DNA of 64,000 bases, from NCBI RefSeq assembly GCF_030929615.1, contig NZ_JAVFVU010000006.1, forward strand, positions 217,397 through 281,396, given 5' to 3'. The first letter of the stretch is position 1. Each line of letters starts with the position of its first letter. This stretch comes from Dyadobacter sp. LHD-138 (GTDB taxonomy: Bacteria > Bacteroidota > Bacteroidia > Cytophagales > Spirosomataceae). Positions 1-9,277 of this stretch are shown piece by piece. The notes under the pieces are model-generated. The model saw nothing but the letters and a program-made list of their open reading frames with translations, was not told the DNA's origin and searched no databases. A program made the position numbers and the translations under genes.

Positions 1-790
1 CCGGTGTCGTAACAGACAGATTACTTTTTAGTCCGATTTCTATAATATGATAGGAATAATTTACAGCCAGCCAGGCTACCAATTGATTCCAGCGCTCGGC
101 AGGCCAATCTTTCGGCGCATAATTCGACTGGCAATGGATTACAATAAACTTCGACGGCAATTGTAATCCATCTACTTTTTTCCTGTGCCCTTCCTGCAAA
201 TACAACTTTGGATGGTCGTCAGCCGGAAAAGATGCTTTCTCTCCTATCAAATCACCGGTTTGCGCAAAAACTTCCAGCAGATTCCCAAAATTGAAATAGG
301 TATGCACATTGATGCCGCGCTGCTCAGCAACCGGATTATCGGTAAAAACCTGACACTTGGCACAATGGTTGTTGTTACGAAACTGAAGGGCATAAAACTT
401 ATCAAAAACACCTGTTTCTAACAGAACTTTTCTTTCGGTAACACAAAATTCTTTAAAAGTCTCGTCAATGGCAGGATTATAATCAACAAGCTCGTGATAC
501 GATGGCTTAACAAACCAGACAATATGCGCTTTTGGATGTAACGAACGGACATACCGGGAAATGGGTTCTGCGGCAACGATATCTCCAAAATGCTCCGTCC
601 TGACAATACCAATCAGCTCCTGGTCTTTGGCCAATCCAGCCTTTTTTCTTTTAAAATGAAGCCAGGCTTTGTAACCTGACAGGTGGGCTTTAAATATGTG
701 GGTATACTTAAAATAGCGGTGCGTCCAAAGCTGAATAAATCTCTCAATTGTCATTTTCAAATCGTTTCCCGAATCCACGTACAGAATCAT
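1..790 (-). CDS. Family 9 glycosyltransferase (heptosyltransferase-like), C-terminus outside window
   Basis: I translated this from the minus strand; the frame is open to the left edge, so the C-terminal part is missing. The N-terminal domain has IGIVRTEHFGDIVAAEP (about residues 60-76), the usual nucleotide-sugar glycosyltransferase family 9 opening with its GD pair. The start of the second Rossmann domain has FIVIHCQSNYAPKDWPAERW, which matches the family's conserved stretch before a K-x-W-P motif. GT9 enzymes transfer heptose or related sugars onto lipopolysaccharide core at the inner face of the inner membrane. The longest in-frame start is the ATG at 790; a second ATG at 754 (MTIERF) is equally plausible. 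The sugar donor cannot be read from this part. Family assignment is good, specificity unknown. Confidence 0.72.
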   Translation of the reverse strand, partial: MILYVDSGNDLKMTIERFIQLWTHRYFKYTHIFKAHLSGYKAWLHFKRKKAGLAKDQELIGIVRTEHFGDIVAAEPISRYVRSLHPKAHIVWFVKPSYHELVDYNPAIDETFKEFCVTERKVLLETGVFDKFYALQFRNNNHCAKCQVFTDNPVAEQRGINVHTYFNFGNLLEVFAQTGDLIGEKASFPADDHPKLYLQEGHRKKVDGLQLPSKFIVIHCQSNYAPKDWPAERWNQLVAWLAVNYSYHIIEIGLKSNLSVTTP

Positions 791-835
791 CGGATATTTA
801 TGCCCGCAAGTTAATAAAGAAATATCAATGCGGGG

Positions 836-866
836 TTGGTTACCCCTTTTCTCTATCCTAACTTTG
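836..866 (+). promoter_or_regulatory. Bacteroidota-type promoter for the DUF423 gene
   Basis: A -7 element TAACTTTG (859-866), a perfect TAnnTTTG, is preceded by TTG at 836-838 with a 20-nt spacer. The predicted transcription start lies near 873, giving a leader of roughly 75 nt before the ATG at 950. Confidence 0.6.
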
Positions 867-949
867 CCGGCATCGCCGTTTAGTTATTAAATGGCACACA
901 TTATTTTCAATCCTCAACTGCGGCTGCGGTCGCTTTCAATTTAATACCT

Positions 950-1330
950 ATGAAATTTATGATTCAGGTCGGCGGCATTTTGGGAGCCCTGGCAGTTGCC
1001 CTTGGCGCATTCGGGGCTCACGCGCTTAAAGCCATGCTGGAAACATCCGGAAGGCTGGAAACTTTTGAAACCGCCGTTAAATATCAGTTTTACCATGCAT
1101 TGGCTATGGTTCTGGTGGGCATACTGATGCAGCGTGCCGGGGAAGATGCGGCCAAATTACTTGGTTGGTCCGGGAACGCTTTTGCCGTTGGTGTCATTAT
1201 TTTCTCCGGCTCTCTTTACGCGATTTGCTTTACGGGCATTACAAAATTCGGCGCCACAGCTCCAATTGGCGGATTATTGCTGATTGCCGGCTGGATTTTG
1301 CTGATCCTGGCAGCAGGAAAGTTGGCATAA
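950..1330 (+). CDS. DUF423 family small integral membrane protein
   Basis: This 126-residue protein has four hydrophobic segments and the DUF423 signature. The first helix is followed by LGAFGAHALK (about 19-28), and a second conserved patch, FETAVKYQFYHALAM (about 43-57), follows. DUF423 proteins, including E. coli YgdD, sit in the inner membrane and have no established biochemical role. The gene stands alone: it has its own TAnnTTTG promoter upstream and a bidirectional terminator shared with rodA just downstream. The start is the first ATG, and the protein has the normal family length. The family call is firm; the function is unknown. Confidence 0.9.
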   Translation: MKFMIQVGGILGALAVALGAFGAHALKAMLETSGRLETFETAVKYQFYHALAMVLVGILMQRAGEDAAKLLGWSGNAFAVGVIIFSGSLYAICFTGITKFGATAPIGGLLLIAGWILLILAAGKLA

Positions 1331-1332
1331 TC

Positions 1333-1371
1333 TTGGTGATTAAGGGTTAACAATAAACCTTTAATCACCAA
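1333..1371. terminator. Bidirectional terminator between DUF423 gene and rodA
   Basis: A 16-bp stem with one G-U pair (arms 1333-1348 and 1356-1371, loop of 7 nt) lies between two convergent genes. Both strands run into A/T-rich flanks. Confidence 0.75.
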
Positions 1372-1384
1372 TAATTAAAAAAAC

Positions 1385-2668
1385 TCATCCTCTCGAAAGC
1401 GTAAAAGGCCTTTGGGCGTCGATTTTCAGGAAAATAAACAACAGTACTGAAAACGACCAAAGTGAAGAACCTCCGTAGCTAAAAAATGGAAGCGGAATCC
1501 CGATCACAGGCATCAGTCCGATCGTCATGCCAACATTCACCAGAAAGTGGAAAAAGAAAATACCGGCCACACAATACCCATAGACCCGGGCAAAACGGCT
1601 GCGCTGTCGTTCAGCCAAAATGACAAGTCGGGATATCAGCAATACAAATAAGGTTACCACGATCGCCGTACCAATAAATCCGTGCTCTTCTCCTACGGTA
1701 CAAAAAATAAAGTCGGTACTTTGTTCCGGTACGAAATCAAACTTTGTCTGGGTTCCCTGCAAAAAACCCTTCCCGGAAAATCCACCCGATCCAATGGCAA
1801 TCTTCGACTGAATCACGTTCCAGCCAATGCCGCGCGGATCTGAATCCGGATCCAGAAGCACCATAATACGCCCACGCTGGTGTTTTTGCAAAACATGGTT
1901 CATGAAAAAATCAACACCAAAAACGATCGAGATCATAACCGTGGCAACCAGGACGGTTGCGATAAGCCCCCCTCGCCGTCTTGTCATAACGGGCATCGCC
2001 CAAATCGCTATACCCGCAATCAGGATGATTACCCCGGAAATGTACCATGAATTATACAGCAAAGAAATGATAAGCAGCATAGCCGAAACAATCCCAATCG
2101 AGGGAATGAATCCGGGCATTCCCTCGCGGTAAAGGATAATGGCAAAAGATGCAAAAACCAGCATCGAACCGGTCTCATTTGAAAGCAGGATTAAAACGGA
2201 AGGCAGGGCTATTATTCCTAAAATGGGGTAATAATCCTTGAATTTTCTTGATAAACTGATCGCCGGATCACTGAGGTATTTGGATATCGCCAGACTCACA
2301 GCCAGGTTGGCGAACTGTGCCGGCTGAAGAGAAATTGCCCCGAATTTAATCCATGACCTTGATCCGTTAATATTAGAACCCGCAAACAAAACGACGACCA
2401 GCAGGAAAATTACAATGGCATAAATGATGAACGAAAAGGTTTCATAAAATTTATAATCGATCACCAGAATACAGATAATGAGTATAAAGGTTGTGCCGAT
2501 CCACATCAGCTGTTTGCCGGCATTATTCGATAAATCGAAAATACTGCTATGCGTTTCGGGATTATAAACGGCCGCATAAATGTTGACCCATCCTATCCCA
2601 AGGCATGCGATATAGATCAATACGACCATCCAATCGACATTTTTGGTTATGGGTTTGCTCTCTGCCAT
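1385..2668 (-). CDS. rodA: Rod shape-determining protein RodA (SEDS peptidoglycan polymerase)
   Basis: This 427-residue SEDS-family protein has about ten membrane helices and the conserved C-terminal signature GIPLPFFSYGGSS (about 391-403). RodA polymerises lipid II into glycan strands in the elongasome and works as a pair with the class B transpeptidase PBP2. The next gene upstream on the same strand is that PBP2 (mrdA), separated by 47 bp, so the two are very likely co-transcribed. Loop residues such as the ETGS stretch near 165 are present. FtsW is the main alternative, but the mrdA neighbour strongly favours RodA. The mreB, mreC and mreD genes that often precede this pair in the phylum are not here. 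Confidence 0.93.
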   Translation of the reverse strand: MAESKPITKNVDWMVVLIYIACLGIGWVNIYAAVYNPETHSSIFDLSNNAGKQLMWIGTTFILIICILVIDYKFYETFSFIIYAIVIFLLVVVLFAGSNINGSRSWIKFGAISLQPAQFANLAVSLAISKYLSDPAISLSRKFKDYYPILGIIALPSVLILLSNETGSMLVFASFAIILYREGMPGFIPSIGIVSAMLLIISLLYNSWYISGVIILIAGIAIWAMPVMTRRRGGLIATVLVATVMISIVFGVDFFMNHVLQKHQRGRIMVLLDPDSDPRGIGWNVIQSKIAIGSGGFSGKGFLQGTQTKFDFVPEQSTDFIFCTVGEEHGFIGTAIVVTLFVLLISRLVILAERQRSRFARVYGYCVAGIFFFHFLVNVGMTIGLMPVIGIPLPFFSYGGSSLWSFSVLLFIFLKIDAQRPFTLSRG

Positions 2669-2715
2669 TTCTGTAATAAATAATAATATTGATAATTTAA
2701 ACCGGGTACTGGATA

Positions 2716-4647
2716 TCAGATTTTGAACCAGTTAATGACTTTTTTGGATGACTGCTCCGTAGGTTTCTCACGAACAAAAGGAATCGAATTTCTTCTTTTC
2801 GTCGTATCCTTGATCACGGGCTTGGGTGGGGCGGGCAGAATCACGTCTTTCATCAAATCCGCATGCATGATCCGCTCTTCAAGCGCCTTATTTGTTACTT
2901 TTCCGGTAAGATATTTCTCGATAATCAAGTTGGCGATAGGTGCCGCTGCGGAACCTCCTGACCCCGCATTTTCAACAAAAACAGCAATGGCTATTTTAGG
3001 ATCGTCAACCGGTGCAAAGGCAATAAAAATAGAATGATCCTTCCCTCTCTTATTCTGAGAAGTTCCCGTTTTACCGGCAATGGAGATCCCTTCTACCCTG
3101 GATCTGCGTGCCGTTCCACCTTCAACAGCTCCGAGCATCCCCTCAATCACAGGCTCGAAATGCTGGGGAGCCACGCCGGATTCATGCCGCACCGCAAACT
3201 CAGGTTTTAATTTCCTTCCTTCCCCAATGCCGTGAATCACATGCGGTGTATAATAATAACCACGGTTGGCGATGATGGCCGCCACATTCGCCATTTTCAA
3301 AGGCGTGATCAGGATTTCTCCCTCTCCGATACTCAAAGAGTAAATATTGGAAAACTTCCAGCGGTTTTCCCCGTAGATCTTATCGTAATACTTTTTATCC
3401 GGTAAGTTCCCTTTTCGCTCACTCGGCAAATCGATGCCAAGCTGCTGTCCGATACCAAATTTACTGATCTTGTCATGCCAGTCGTCCAACCCAACCGCAG
3501 ATGCTTTAAAAGTATTGGTTATTTTATTGTTGTAAATAATCCTTCTGAACACATTGTAAAAATACGGGTTACAGGAATGCATCACCCCCATAACAACGTT
3601 TGGCGTCGCCGGGTGAACGTGACAACCAATCGGGCAATTCGCATGTGTAAAACCACTGTTGGGCGTAATAACCCCTTCCTGCAAACCAATCAGCGCCTGG
3701 ATCAGCTTGAACGTAGAACCCGGACGATAACTCGCCATCACGGGACGATTGAACAGCGGCTTGTACGGATTACGGTACAATGCAGTATAATTCTTCGAAA
3801 AATGCCTCGTTGCCAAAATATTGGGGTCATAGGTCGGCGCCGACGCCATCGACAGGATCTGCCCTGTTTTCGGTTCAATGGCCACCACACTTCCCACTTT
3901 ATTCATCATCAAACTATCGGCGTATTGCTGAATTTCGAGATCAATCCCTGAATACAGGTTTTCCCCCGCCACAGCCATCGTGTCCAGTTCTCCATTTTTC
4001 CAGGCTCCCTTATAAACACCGTTTACATTTTGCATGACAAATTTCGTTCCGCGTTTCCCCCGAAGCTCATTTTCATAAATCCGCTCAATACCCGTCTGTC
4101 CGATGTAGTCACTCTGACGATAATAAGGCTCTTCCTGCTCTTCCAGCTGCTTTTTACTGATCTCACTCACATAGCCCAGCGTGTTTGCCAGCGTGGCAGC
4201 CTTATAGGTCCGCATCGAACTTTTAGCAAATTCAAATCCTGAATAATCAACCATGATATCCTGGATCGAAGCAAAATCTTCCTTGGAAAGCTGCCGCAAA
4301 AACAGTGAAGGCTTCATTTTGGAATAAACACTGGCAACATGGATCAGACTATCAAATTCGCGTCTTTCGATGCCTAGCACCTTACAAAAACGCAGGGTAT
4401 CATCCACTTTCACTTTGTAAGGTGTGACAAGCAAATCATATACGGGCGTGTTATATACGATCAGTTTCCCGTTCCGATCATAGATCTGGCCACGGAAAGG
4501 TATTTCGGTTACACGTTTAATGGAATTACTCGACGATTCAATAGAATAACTTTCGTCCAGTACTTGTAAATAAAACAAACGAAATAGGTAAATGATACCT
4601 ATCAAAGCAAAAAAGCCAATAATTACAAAGCGACGATTTTCAAGCAT
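2716..4647 (-). CDS. mrdA: Penicillin-binding protein 2 (MrdA), elongasome transpeptidase
   Basis: This 643-residue class B PBP has an N-terminal membrane anchor (about 8-27), a PBP dimer/pedestal domain (about 48-220) and a transpeptidase domain (about 250-600). The three catalytic motifs are intact: STFK with Ser311, SCN in the MGVMHSCNPYF region, and KTGTS. It cross-links peptidoglycan in the periplasm and forms a complex with RodA, whose gene follows after 47 bp. The C-terminal tail of about 50 residues is basic and rich in Lys/Pro, probably disordered. The first ATG puts the membrane helix at the expected distance from the N-terminus. The assignment is firm. Confidence 0.94.
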   Translation of the reverse strand: MLENRRFVIIGFFALIGIIYLFRLFYLQVLDESYSIESSSNSIKRVTEIPFRGQIYDRNGKLIVYNTPVYDLLVTPYKVKVDDTLRFCKVLGIERREFDSLIHVASVYSKMKPSLFLRQLSKEDFASIQDIMVDYSGFEFAKSSMRTYKAATLANTLGYVSEISKKQLEEQEEPYYRQSDYIGQTGIERIYENELRGKRGTKFVMQNVNGVYKGAWKNGELDTMAVAGENLYSGIDLEIQQYADSLMMNKVGSVVAIEPKTGQILSMASAPTYDPNILATRHFSKNYTALYRNPYKPLFNRPVMASYRPGSTFKLIQALIGLQEGVITPNSGFTHANCPIGCHVHPATPNVVMGVMHSCNPYFYNVFRRIIYNNKITNTFKASAVGLDDWHDKISKFGIGQQLGIDLPSERKGNLPDKKYYDKIYGENRWKFSNIYSLSIGEGEILITPLKMANVAAIIANRGYYYTPHVIHGIGEGRKLKPEFAVRHESGVAPQHFEPVIEGMLGAVEGGTARRSRVEGISIAGKTGTSQNKRGKDHSIFIAFAPVDDPKIAIAVFVENAGSGGSAAAPIANLIIEKYLTGKVTNKALEERIMHADLMKDVILPAPPKPVIKDTTKRRNSIPFVREKPTEQSSKKVINWFKI

Positions 4648-4741
4648 TCTGCACTAAATATTCCTGTTCTCTCAATTTTGCTACGAAGTTCGTGATATCG
4701 AAAGACTTATCAAAGCCATTTAATACCTAAAATATAACCCG

Positions 4742-6316
4742 TTATTCACCCATTGGCACCACCATGATTACCTCCTCTTTATCAATCACAACGGCCCCTT
4801 CCGGCAAGCCTTTGGGCTTTCGAACATACTTTTTGGGTGTTACAATAACGGGGCATAAACTGTCTGTCCTCCTTTTCGAATGCCAGGCGGCCAATTGCGC
4901 CGCTCTTTCAATAACCGGCGACGGGAATTTCTTTCCGGCCTGATGTTTCACCACCACATGCGATCCGGTTACATCCCTTGCATGCAGCCATAAATCTTCC
5001 TTGTGTGCATATTGTTTGGTTAACAAATCATTGTTTTTGGCATTTTTACCGACCAGAATCGTGTATCCCAAAAATTCTACTTTCTTAAACAAATCAGCCT
5101 GTTCCACCGAAACAGCTGTTCCACCGCTTAATCCGTTTGATTTAATGAATGTTCGCAATTCCCGCAGCAACGCGATCGATTCAATCGATGCTACAAACCC
5201 ACGCATTTTCTCCTTCTCTGCCTCTCTCGCTTGCAGGCTATCATTTAAACGAGTAATCTCTATCTTTTCGTTTTTAGATTTCCGATAATATCCTTCGGCC
5301 GCCTTTTGCGGGGTTAAATCCTTTTTAAGACGAATTTTTATAGGTTGGTCTCGGTAGAAATCATACAGCTCCACCGATTCAGCGCGCTCGGGAATCTGAT
5401 GTAAATTGGCCATAATGATGTTGGCGATTTCATCATTTTTAGTCCCCTCTTCCAGTTCAACCAGTTTATTAAACGTATTTTCGAGGTAATTTTCCGTCTG
5501 AGCAATACGTTTTTTAAGGATTCTCAAAATTTCCGCTTTTTCCTTTTCTATGCCCGTAAGCCGAATAAAAGCATAATAATACGCGTTTAAAGCCTCAATC
5601 GGATCCCGGTAAGAATCCACAATCTCACCAACGGGCAAAAGAGAAAGAACAGGAACCAGTTCAATTTTCGTGATGTAAAAGACAGGATTTTCCAGCTGCG
5701 CCAACACGGCCTGAATAACCTCCCAGCGCTCCTGAGCGTCGGTTATTTCTTTTAACAAATGGTTTAAATGTTTATTAACCAGTTTCCCGAAAGTTGGAAA
5801 CAATGGTTCAAACCTTAAATCATGCTTGACATACGCTTCAAAAGACTGGTCAATCGGGCGGTCCAGCGCTTCAAGCGAAAGCGTAAAATCGGTAGCCAGT
5901 TTGTTATTAAACAACTGGCTGACGCCGCCGTCCTTGCCAAAAGCAATAAGGTTGGATCGGTTTCCAAATAATTTCAAAACCAAAACCTCTCCGTTTTTAA
6001 AAATAATCTCGATCGCACGCTCATTGATAAAAACCCGCACGTGAATAATGGGCTGGTCATACAAATGCGTAAACAGGTTGACGCTGTTTCTTCGCGCACG
6101 GTCAAACTTATCCGGAAAACTCAGACAGGCAAAATCAGACCGTAAGGTTGCTTTAATAAAAAATGGCTTCAGCAATGCTTCATCGGCAATCGATTCGGCA
6201 AAGACGAGCACAATTTCGTCTTTTTCCTGACTGAAAGCCTCGACGAATCTTTTTCCCGTCAATTCCTGATTGAGTTTCGGAGCGAGCTGTTTTAAAAAAT
6301 AATAGTTGTGATGCAC
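4742..6316 (-). CDS. rqcH: NFACT-family ribosome quality control protein (RqcH/Rqc2 homologue)
   Basis: This 524-residue protein has the NFACT layout: NFACT-N (about 1-190), a helix-hairpin-helix/coiled-coil middle (about 190-400) and the NFACT-R RNA-binding domain (about 415-520). The hallmark DLWLHARDVTGSHVVVK is at 441-457. RqcH binds stalled 50S subunits carrying peptidyl-tRNA and recruits tRNA-Ala to add C-terminal alanine tails that act as degrons. In the NFACT-N region, where characterised homologues carry Asp-Arg, I read Glu99-Arg100. Older annotations call this family fibronectin-binding protein (FbpA); intracellular RQC is the better supported role. It lies upstream of mrdA with a 94-bp gap, and I saw no clear promoter. 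Confidence 0.88.
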   Translation of the reverse strand: MHHNYYFLKQLAPKLNQELTGKRFVEAFSQEKDEIVLVFAESIADEALLKPFFIKATLRSDFACLSFPDKFDRARRNSVNLFTHLYDQPIIHVRVFINERAIEIIFKNGEVLVLKLFGNRSNLIAFGKDGGVSQLFNNKLATDFTLSLEALDRPIDQSFEAYVKHDLRFEPLFPTFGKLVNKHLNHLLKEITDAQERWEVIQAVLAQLENPVFYITKIELVPVLSLLPVGEIVDSYRDPIEALNAYYYAFIRLTGIEKEKAEILRILKKRIAQTENYLENTFNKLVELEEGTKNDEIANIIMANLHQIPERAESVELYDFYRDQPIKIRLKKDLTPQKAAEGYYRKSKNEKIEITRLNDSLQAREAEKEKMRGFVASIESIALLRELRTFIKSNGLSGGTAVSVEQADLFKKVEFLGYTILVGKNAKNNDLLTKQYAHKEDLWLHARDVTGSHVVVKHQAGKKFPSPVIERAAQLAAWHSKRRTDSLCPVIVTPKKYVRKPKGLPEGAVVIDKEEVIMVVPMGE

Positions 6317-6398
6317 TTGGTTTTACTTTTTCTGCAAATATGTTAATTCGTTACACAGCGTAGCACAGAGACTACAAGAGCGTCACGGAGATTAATTG

Positions 6399-7460
6399 CT
6401 ATATCATCGCTTGCTGGCTGGCTACATCTTCTGAAAACCCGTTTTCTTCCAGCCATTCGGGGTTGTAATAGGTATTCATATATCTTTCTCCCGAGTCACA
6501 AATTAGGGTCACGATGGAGCCCGACTCCCCGTTGGCTTTCATTTGTTTCGCCAGTTCCAGTACGCCCCAAAAGTTTGTCCCCGTCGAACCGCCCACTCTT
6601 TTGTTAAGCAAAGAAGTAAGCGTCAGCATGGCTGCAAAACTTCCGGCATCTGGCACCCGGATCATATGGTCGACAACCGTCCGTACAAAGGAAGGTTCCA
6701 CACGCGGACGGCCAATACCTTCGACGCGGGATCCATGTTCGCTGCAAAGTTCCGGGTCATTATTTTTCCAAAACTCGTAAAAAACAGAATTCTCCGGATC
6801 AACAACGCAGATTTGTGTAGCATGTTGTTCATAACGCACATAACGCCCCAGCGTGGCAGAAGTCCCTCCCGTACCAGCCCCGGTCACGATCCATTTCGGT
6901 ACCGGATGATTTTCGTATTTCATCTGACGAAAAATCGATTCAGCAATATTATTATTTCCCCGCCAGTCGGTCGCACGCTCCGCATAGGTGAACTGATCCA
7001 TAAAATGCCCGTCCGATTCTTGTGCGATTCGCCGGGAAACTTCATAAACCTCCGCCGGATGATCCACAAAATAGCAACTTCCGCCATAGAATTCAATGGC
7101 TTGAATCTTATCCGGGCTCGTCGACTTCGGCATCACCGCAACAAATGGCAGACCTAAAAGTTTGGCAAAATAAGCTTCCGAAACCGCTGTCGACCCACTT
7201 GACGCCTCCACAACCGTTGTCCCTTCGTGCACCCATCCATTACAGATTGCGTACAAAAAAAGTGATCTGGCCAGTCGGTGTTTCAGACTGCCGGACGGAT
7301 GCGTGGATTCATCTTTGAAATAAAAATCAATGTCCGGAAAGCCCGGAAGTTCCAAAAAGATCAGATGGGTATCAGCAGAACGCTGATAATCTGCTTCAAT
7401 TTTAGAAATTGCGTTGCCTATCCAGGAAGATTTATTAGCTAAAGTGGACTGATGCTGCAT
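6399..7460 (-). CDS. PLP-dependent cysteine synthase-family enzyme, probable Cds1-type L-cysteine desulfhydrase
   Basis: This 353-residue fold-type II PLP enzyme has the Schiff-base lysine Lys60 in [11 protein letters not shown]. The phosphate/substrate loop [10 protein letters not shown] (86-95) and the glycine-rich [15 protein letters not shown] loop are also present. The SSGST and SLKHR variants, together with the [17 protein letters not shown] stretch, resemble the Cds1 desulfhydrase group more than standard CysK/CysM, which carry TSGNT. Cds1 enzymes release sulfide and pyruvate from cysteine. A promoter (TTG-N19-AATCTTTG) lies 50 bp upstream. The family is firm; the exact reaction, desulfhydrase or synthase, is inferred from motif similarity only. 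Confidence 0.75.
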   Translation of the reverse strand: MQHQSTLANKSSWIGNAISKIEADYQRSADTHLIFLELPGFPDIDFYFKDESTHPSGSLKHRLARSLFLYAICNGWVHEGTTVVEASSGSTAVSEAYFAKLLGLPFVAVMPKSTSPDKIQAIEFYGGSCYFVDHPAEVYEVSRRIAQESDGHFMDQFTYAERATDWRGNNNIAESIFRQMKYENHPVPKWIVTGAGTGGTSATLGRYVRYEQHATQICVVDPENSVFYEFWKNNDPELCSEHGSRVEGIGRPRVEPSFVRTVVDHMIRVPDAGSFAAMLTLTSLLNKRVGGSTGTNFWGVLELAKQMKANGESGSIVTLICDSGERYMNTYYNPEWLEENGFSEDVASQQAMI

Positions 7461-7510
7461 TTTGTTGCTGACTTTTTGGTATGCCGTACGCGGTACCCGG
7501 TACGATGATA

Positions 7511-7540
7511 CAAAGATTACAGCATATTAACGGAAAGCAA
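7511..7540 (-). promoter_or_regulatory. Promoter for the Cds1-like gene
   Basis: On the minus strand, TTG (7540-7538) is followed by a 19-nt spacer and AATCTTTG (7518-7511), which matches seven of eight TAnnTTTG positions. The predicted start is near 7504, with a leader of about 45 nt. Confidence 0.5.
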
Positions 7541-7558
7541 CGCGAAGGACTGATCAAA

Positions 7559-8443
7559 TTACGCAGGTTCCTCTAAATCGTTGGGCGGATTAACAGCATT
7601 GGCAGAACGTCTGTTTCGGAGGATGTAATAAAAAACTACAATCGCGGCTGACTGAAAAATCAAAGAAATGACCGAGCCTTCAAAACCAAAATAGCCTCCG
7701 TTCCAAACATTCTCCCTTGAAAAAGTGAAAATAACATAAGAATAAAAATCATGTCCGCTGACATTGAATCCCAGGAAACTCTGAAAGAAATTCCAACTAA
7801 AATGCAACGCTATCGGCAGCCACAAATTTCCGGTGACTATATAACCGTACCCCATAAACAGGCCAGCGAAGAATAACCCCAGTATCCCGAAAATATCAAG
7901 ATTGGGATTTGCAATATGCATAAAGGCAAAAAGCGCAGATGAAATCCCCAGGGCAATATATTTATTGAAAGACACCATCAGATTATTCAGCACATATCCG
8001 CGAAGCAGCAATTCCTCTGATATCCCGACAAAAACGAAGGTTCCTAAAATCCAAAGGCTATCCCCGACGTTACTGTCCAATTTTTCCACGGCGATCTGAC
8101 CGCTTCCTGCCAGAATCAGCAAAGCCGCCAGCATGATCACGAGGCCAGCCAGTATACCAATTATAATGTCATTGAAAATAAAACCTGGCCGAAAACCCAC
8201 AGTAGCAAACTTCTTTTTAACCACATATACCGTAAATACACTCACAATGAAAGAAACCGCTATAAGATCAAAAAATGCGATGACAAAAAACTGGTCATCC
8301 CTTGTTAAATGCCCAAGCGAAGAAAAATCCAGACCGAGAATACGAAGTGCGATATATTGAAAAATCCCTTCGGCAACAAGAAATGGAACAAGAATAAGAA
8401 GAACATTTTTCCAGCCCTGGCTGCTGTATGAGTGATTTTCCAA
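7559..8443 (-). CDS. CPBP-family intramembrane glutamic endopeptidase
   Basis: This 294-residue protein has about eight hydrophobic segments and the complete CPBP/Rce1 motif set. These are EELLLR with Glu143, Glu144 and Arg148; FAFMH with His176; and ALHFSWN with His214 and Asn218. Members cleave peptide substrates within the membrane; bacterial substrates are mostly unknown and some family members serve in bacteriocin immunity. It is followed by the MBL-fold gene transcribed in the same direction, with a gap of 64 bp on its upstream side. The C-terminal 30 residues are hydrophilic. The family assignment is strong; no substrate can be named. Confidence 0.9.
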   Translation of the reverse strand: MENHSYSSQGWKNVLLILVPFLVAEGIFQYIALRILGLDFSSLGHLTRDDQFFVIAFFDLIAVSFIVSVFTVYVVKKKFATVGFRPGFIFNDIIIGILAGLVIMLAALLILAGSGQIAVEKLDSNVGDSLWILGTFVFVGISEELLLRGYVLNNLMVSFNKYIALGISSALFAFMHIANPNLDIFGILGLFFAGLFMGYGYIVTGNLWLPIALHFSWNFFQSFLGFNVSGHDFYSYVIFTFSRENVWNGGYFGFEGSVISLIFQSAAIVVFYYILRNRRSANAVNPPNDLEEPA

Positions 8444-8507
8444 AATGGGTTATCTGGTTGTATCGTTAAAATATCTTACCTGATTAACTCTGGCTAAAGT
8501 TTCAACC

Positions 8508-9269
8508 TCACAACTCCAGAACCAATCCATCATAAGCCAAATGCACATTCGGCGGAAGCTCTTGCTCCACCTCGGCGTGTAAACCCAGTTTATGGCTGAT
8601 ATGTGTCAGATAAGCGGTTTCAATGTTCAGTTTATCAATCAGTTCGAGCGCCTCTGCAAGTGAAAAATGTGAAAGATGCGGTTCTTTTTGTAGTGTATCC
8701 AAAACCAGCACACGTGATCCCAGGATTTTCTCCTGTTCAATTTCGGAGACAAAATTCGCATCGGTGATGTAGGTAAAATCACCAACCCGATAACCATAAA
8801 CAGCCAGTTTGTGATGCATTACCTCTATGGGTACAAACGGAATCCCCTGAGCTTCAAATGGTTCGTTTTCAATAACATGAAGTTCAAAATGCGGCACACC
8901 GGGATACCTTCTATCAGAAAATGCGTAGGCAAATTCAACCTGAATCTGGTTGAGAACTTCCTGGCGCCCATAGAGCGGGATATCTTTTTGCTGACGATGG
9001 TTGAACGCCCGGGCATCATCGAGCCCGGCTGTGTGATCTTTATGCTGATGCGTATAAAGAATGGCATCCAGCTCCCGAACATTGGCACGGAGCATTTGCT
9101 GCCGAAAATCGGGGCCACTGTCGATTACAATAGATTTGCCGTGAACCTGAATCCAGACGGAGGTTCTGAGACGTTTGTCATGAAAATCAGTGGAACGGCA
9201 AACGGCACAATCACAAGCAATAACAGGTATTCCTTGTGATGTGCCGGTCCCTAAAAATGTAATCTTCAT
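8508..9269 (-). CDS. MBL-fold metallo-hydrolase, PhnP/phosphodiesterase-like
   Basis: This 253-residue metallo-beta-lactamase-fold protein has the metal ligands THQHKDH (His74, His76, Asp78, His79) and later ligands in YITDANF and THISHK. The opening KITFLGTGTSQGIPVIACDC and the nearby Cys pair are typical of the PhnP-like cyclic phosphodiesterase branch. No phn operon is present, so the name describes fold and subfamily only. It starts 8 bp after the receiver-domain gene on the same strand, so the two probably share a transcript. A cytoplasmic phosphodiesterase acting on a cyclic phosphate is likely; the substrate is unknown. Confidence 0.85.
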   Translation of the reverse strand: MKITFLGTGTSQGIPVIACDCAVCRSTDFHDKRLRTSVWIQVHGKSIVIDSGPDFRQQMLRANVRELDAILYTHQHKDHTAGLDDARAFNHRQQKDIPLYGRQEVLNQIQVEFAYAFSDRRYPGVPHFELHVIENEPFEAQGIPFVPIEVMHHKLAVYGYRVGDFTYITDANFVSEIEQEKILGSRVLVLDTLQKEPHLSHFSLAEALELIDKLNIETAYLTHISHKLGLHAEVEQELPPNVHLAYDGLVLEL

Positions 9270-9277
9270 GCAGCAAG

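Noticed and set aside
3475..3951. 158-aa plus-strand ORF within mrdA
   Set aside because: It is antisense to the intact PBP2 transpeptidase region, has His/Arg-rich shadow composition and no start context.
6330..6398. CACAGAG/CACGGAG-rich stretch upstream of the NFACT gene
   Set aside because: Resembles degenerate junk motifs common in many genomes; no ordered repeat or structure could be defined.
6543..7157. 204-aa plus-strand ORF within the Cds1-like gene
   Set aside because: Shadow ORF opposite a gene with intact PLP motifs; the composition is atypical and no family is recognised.
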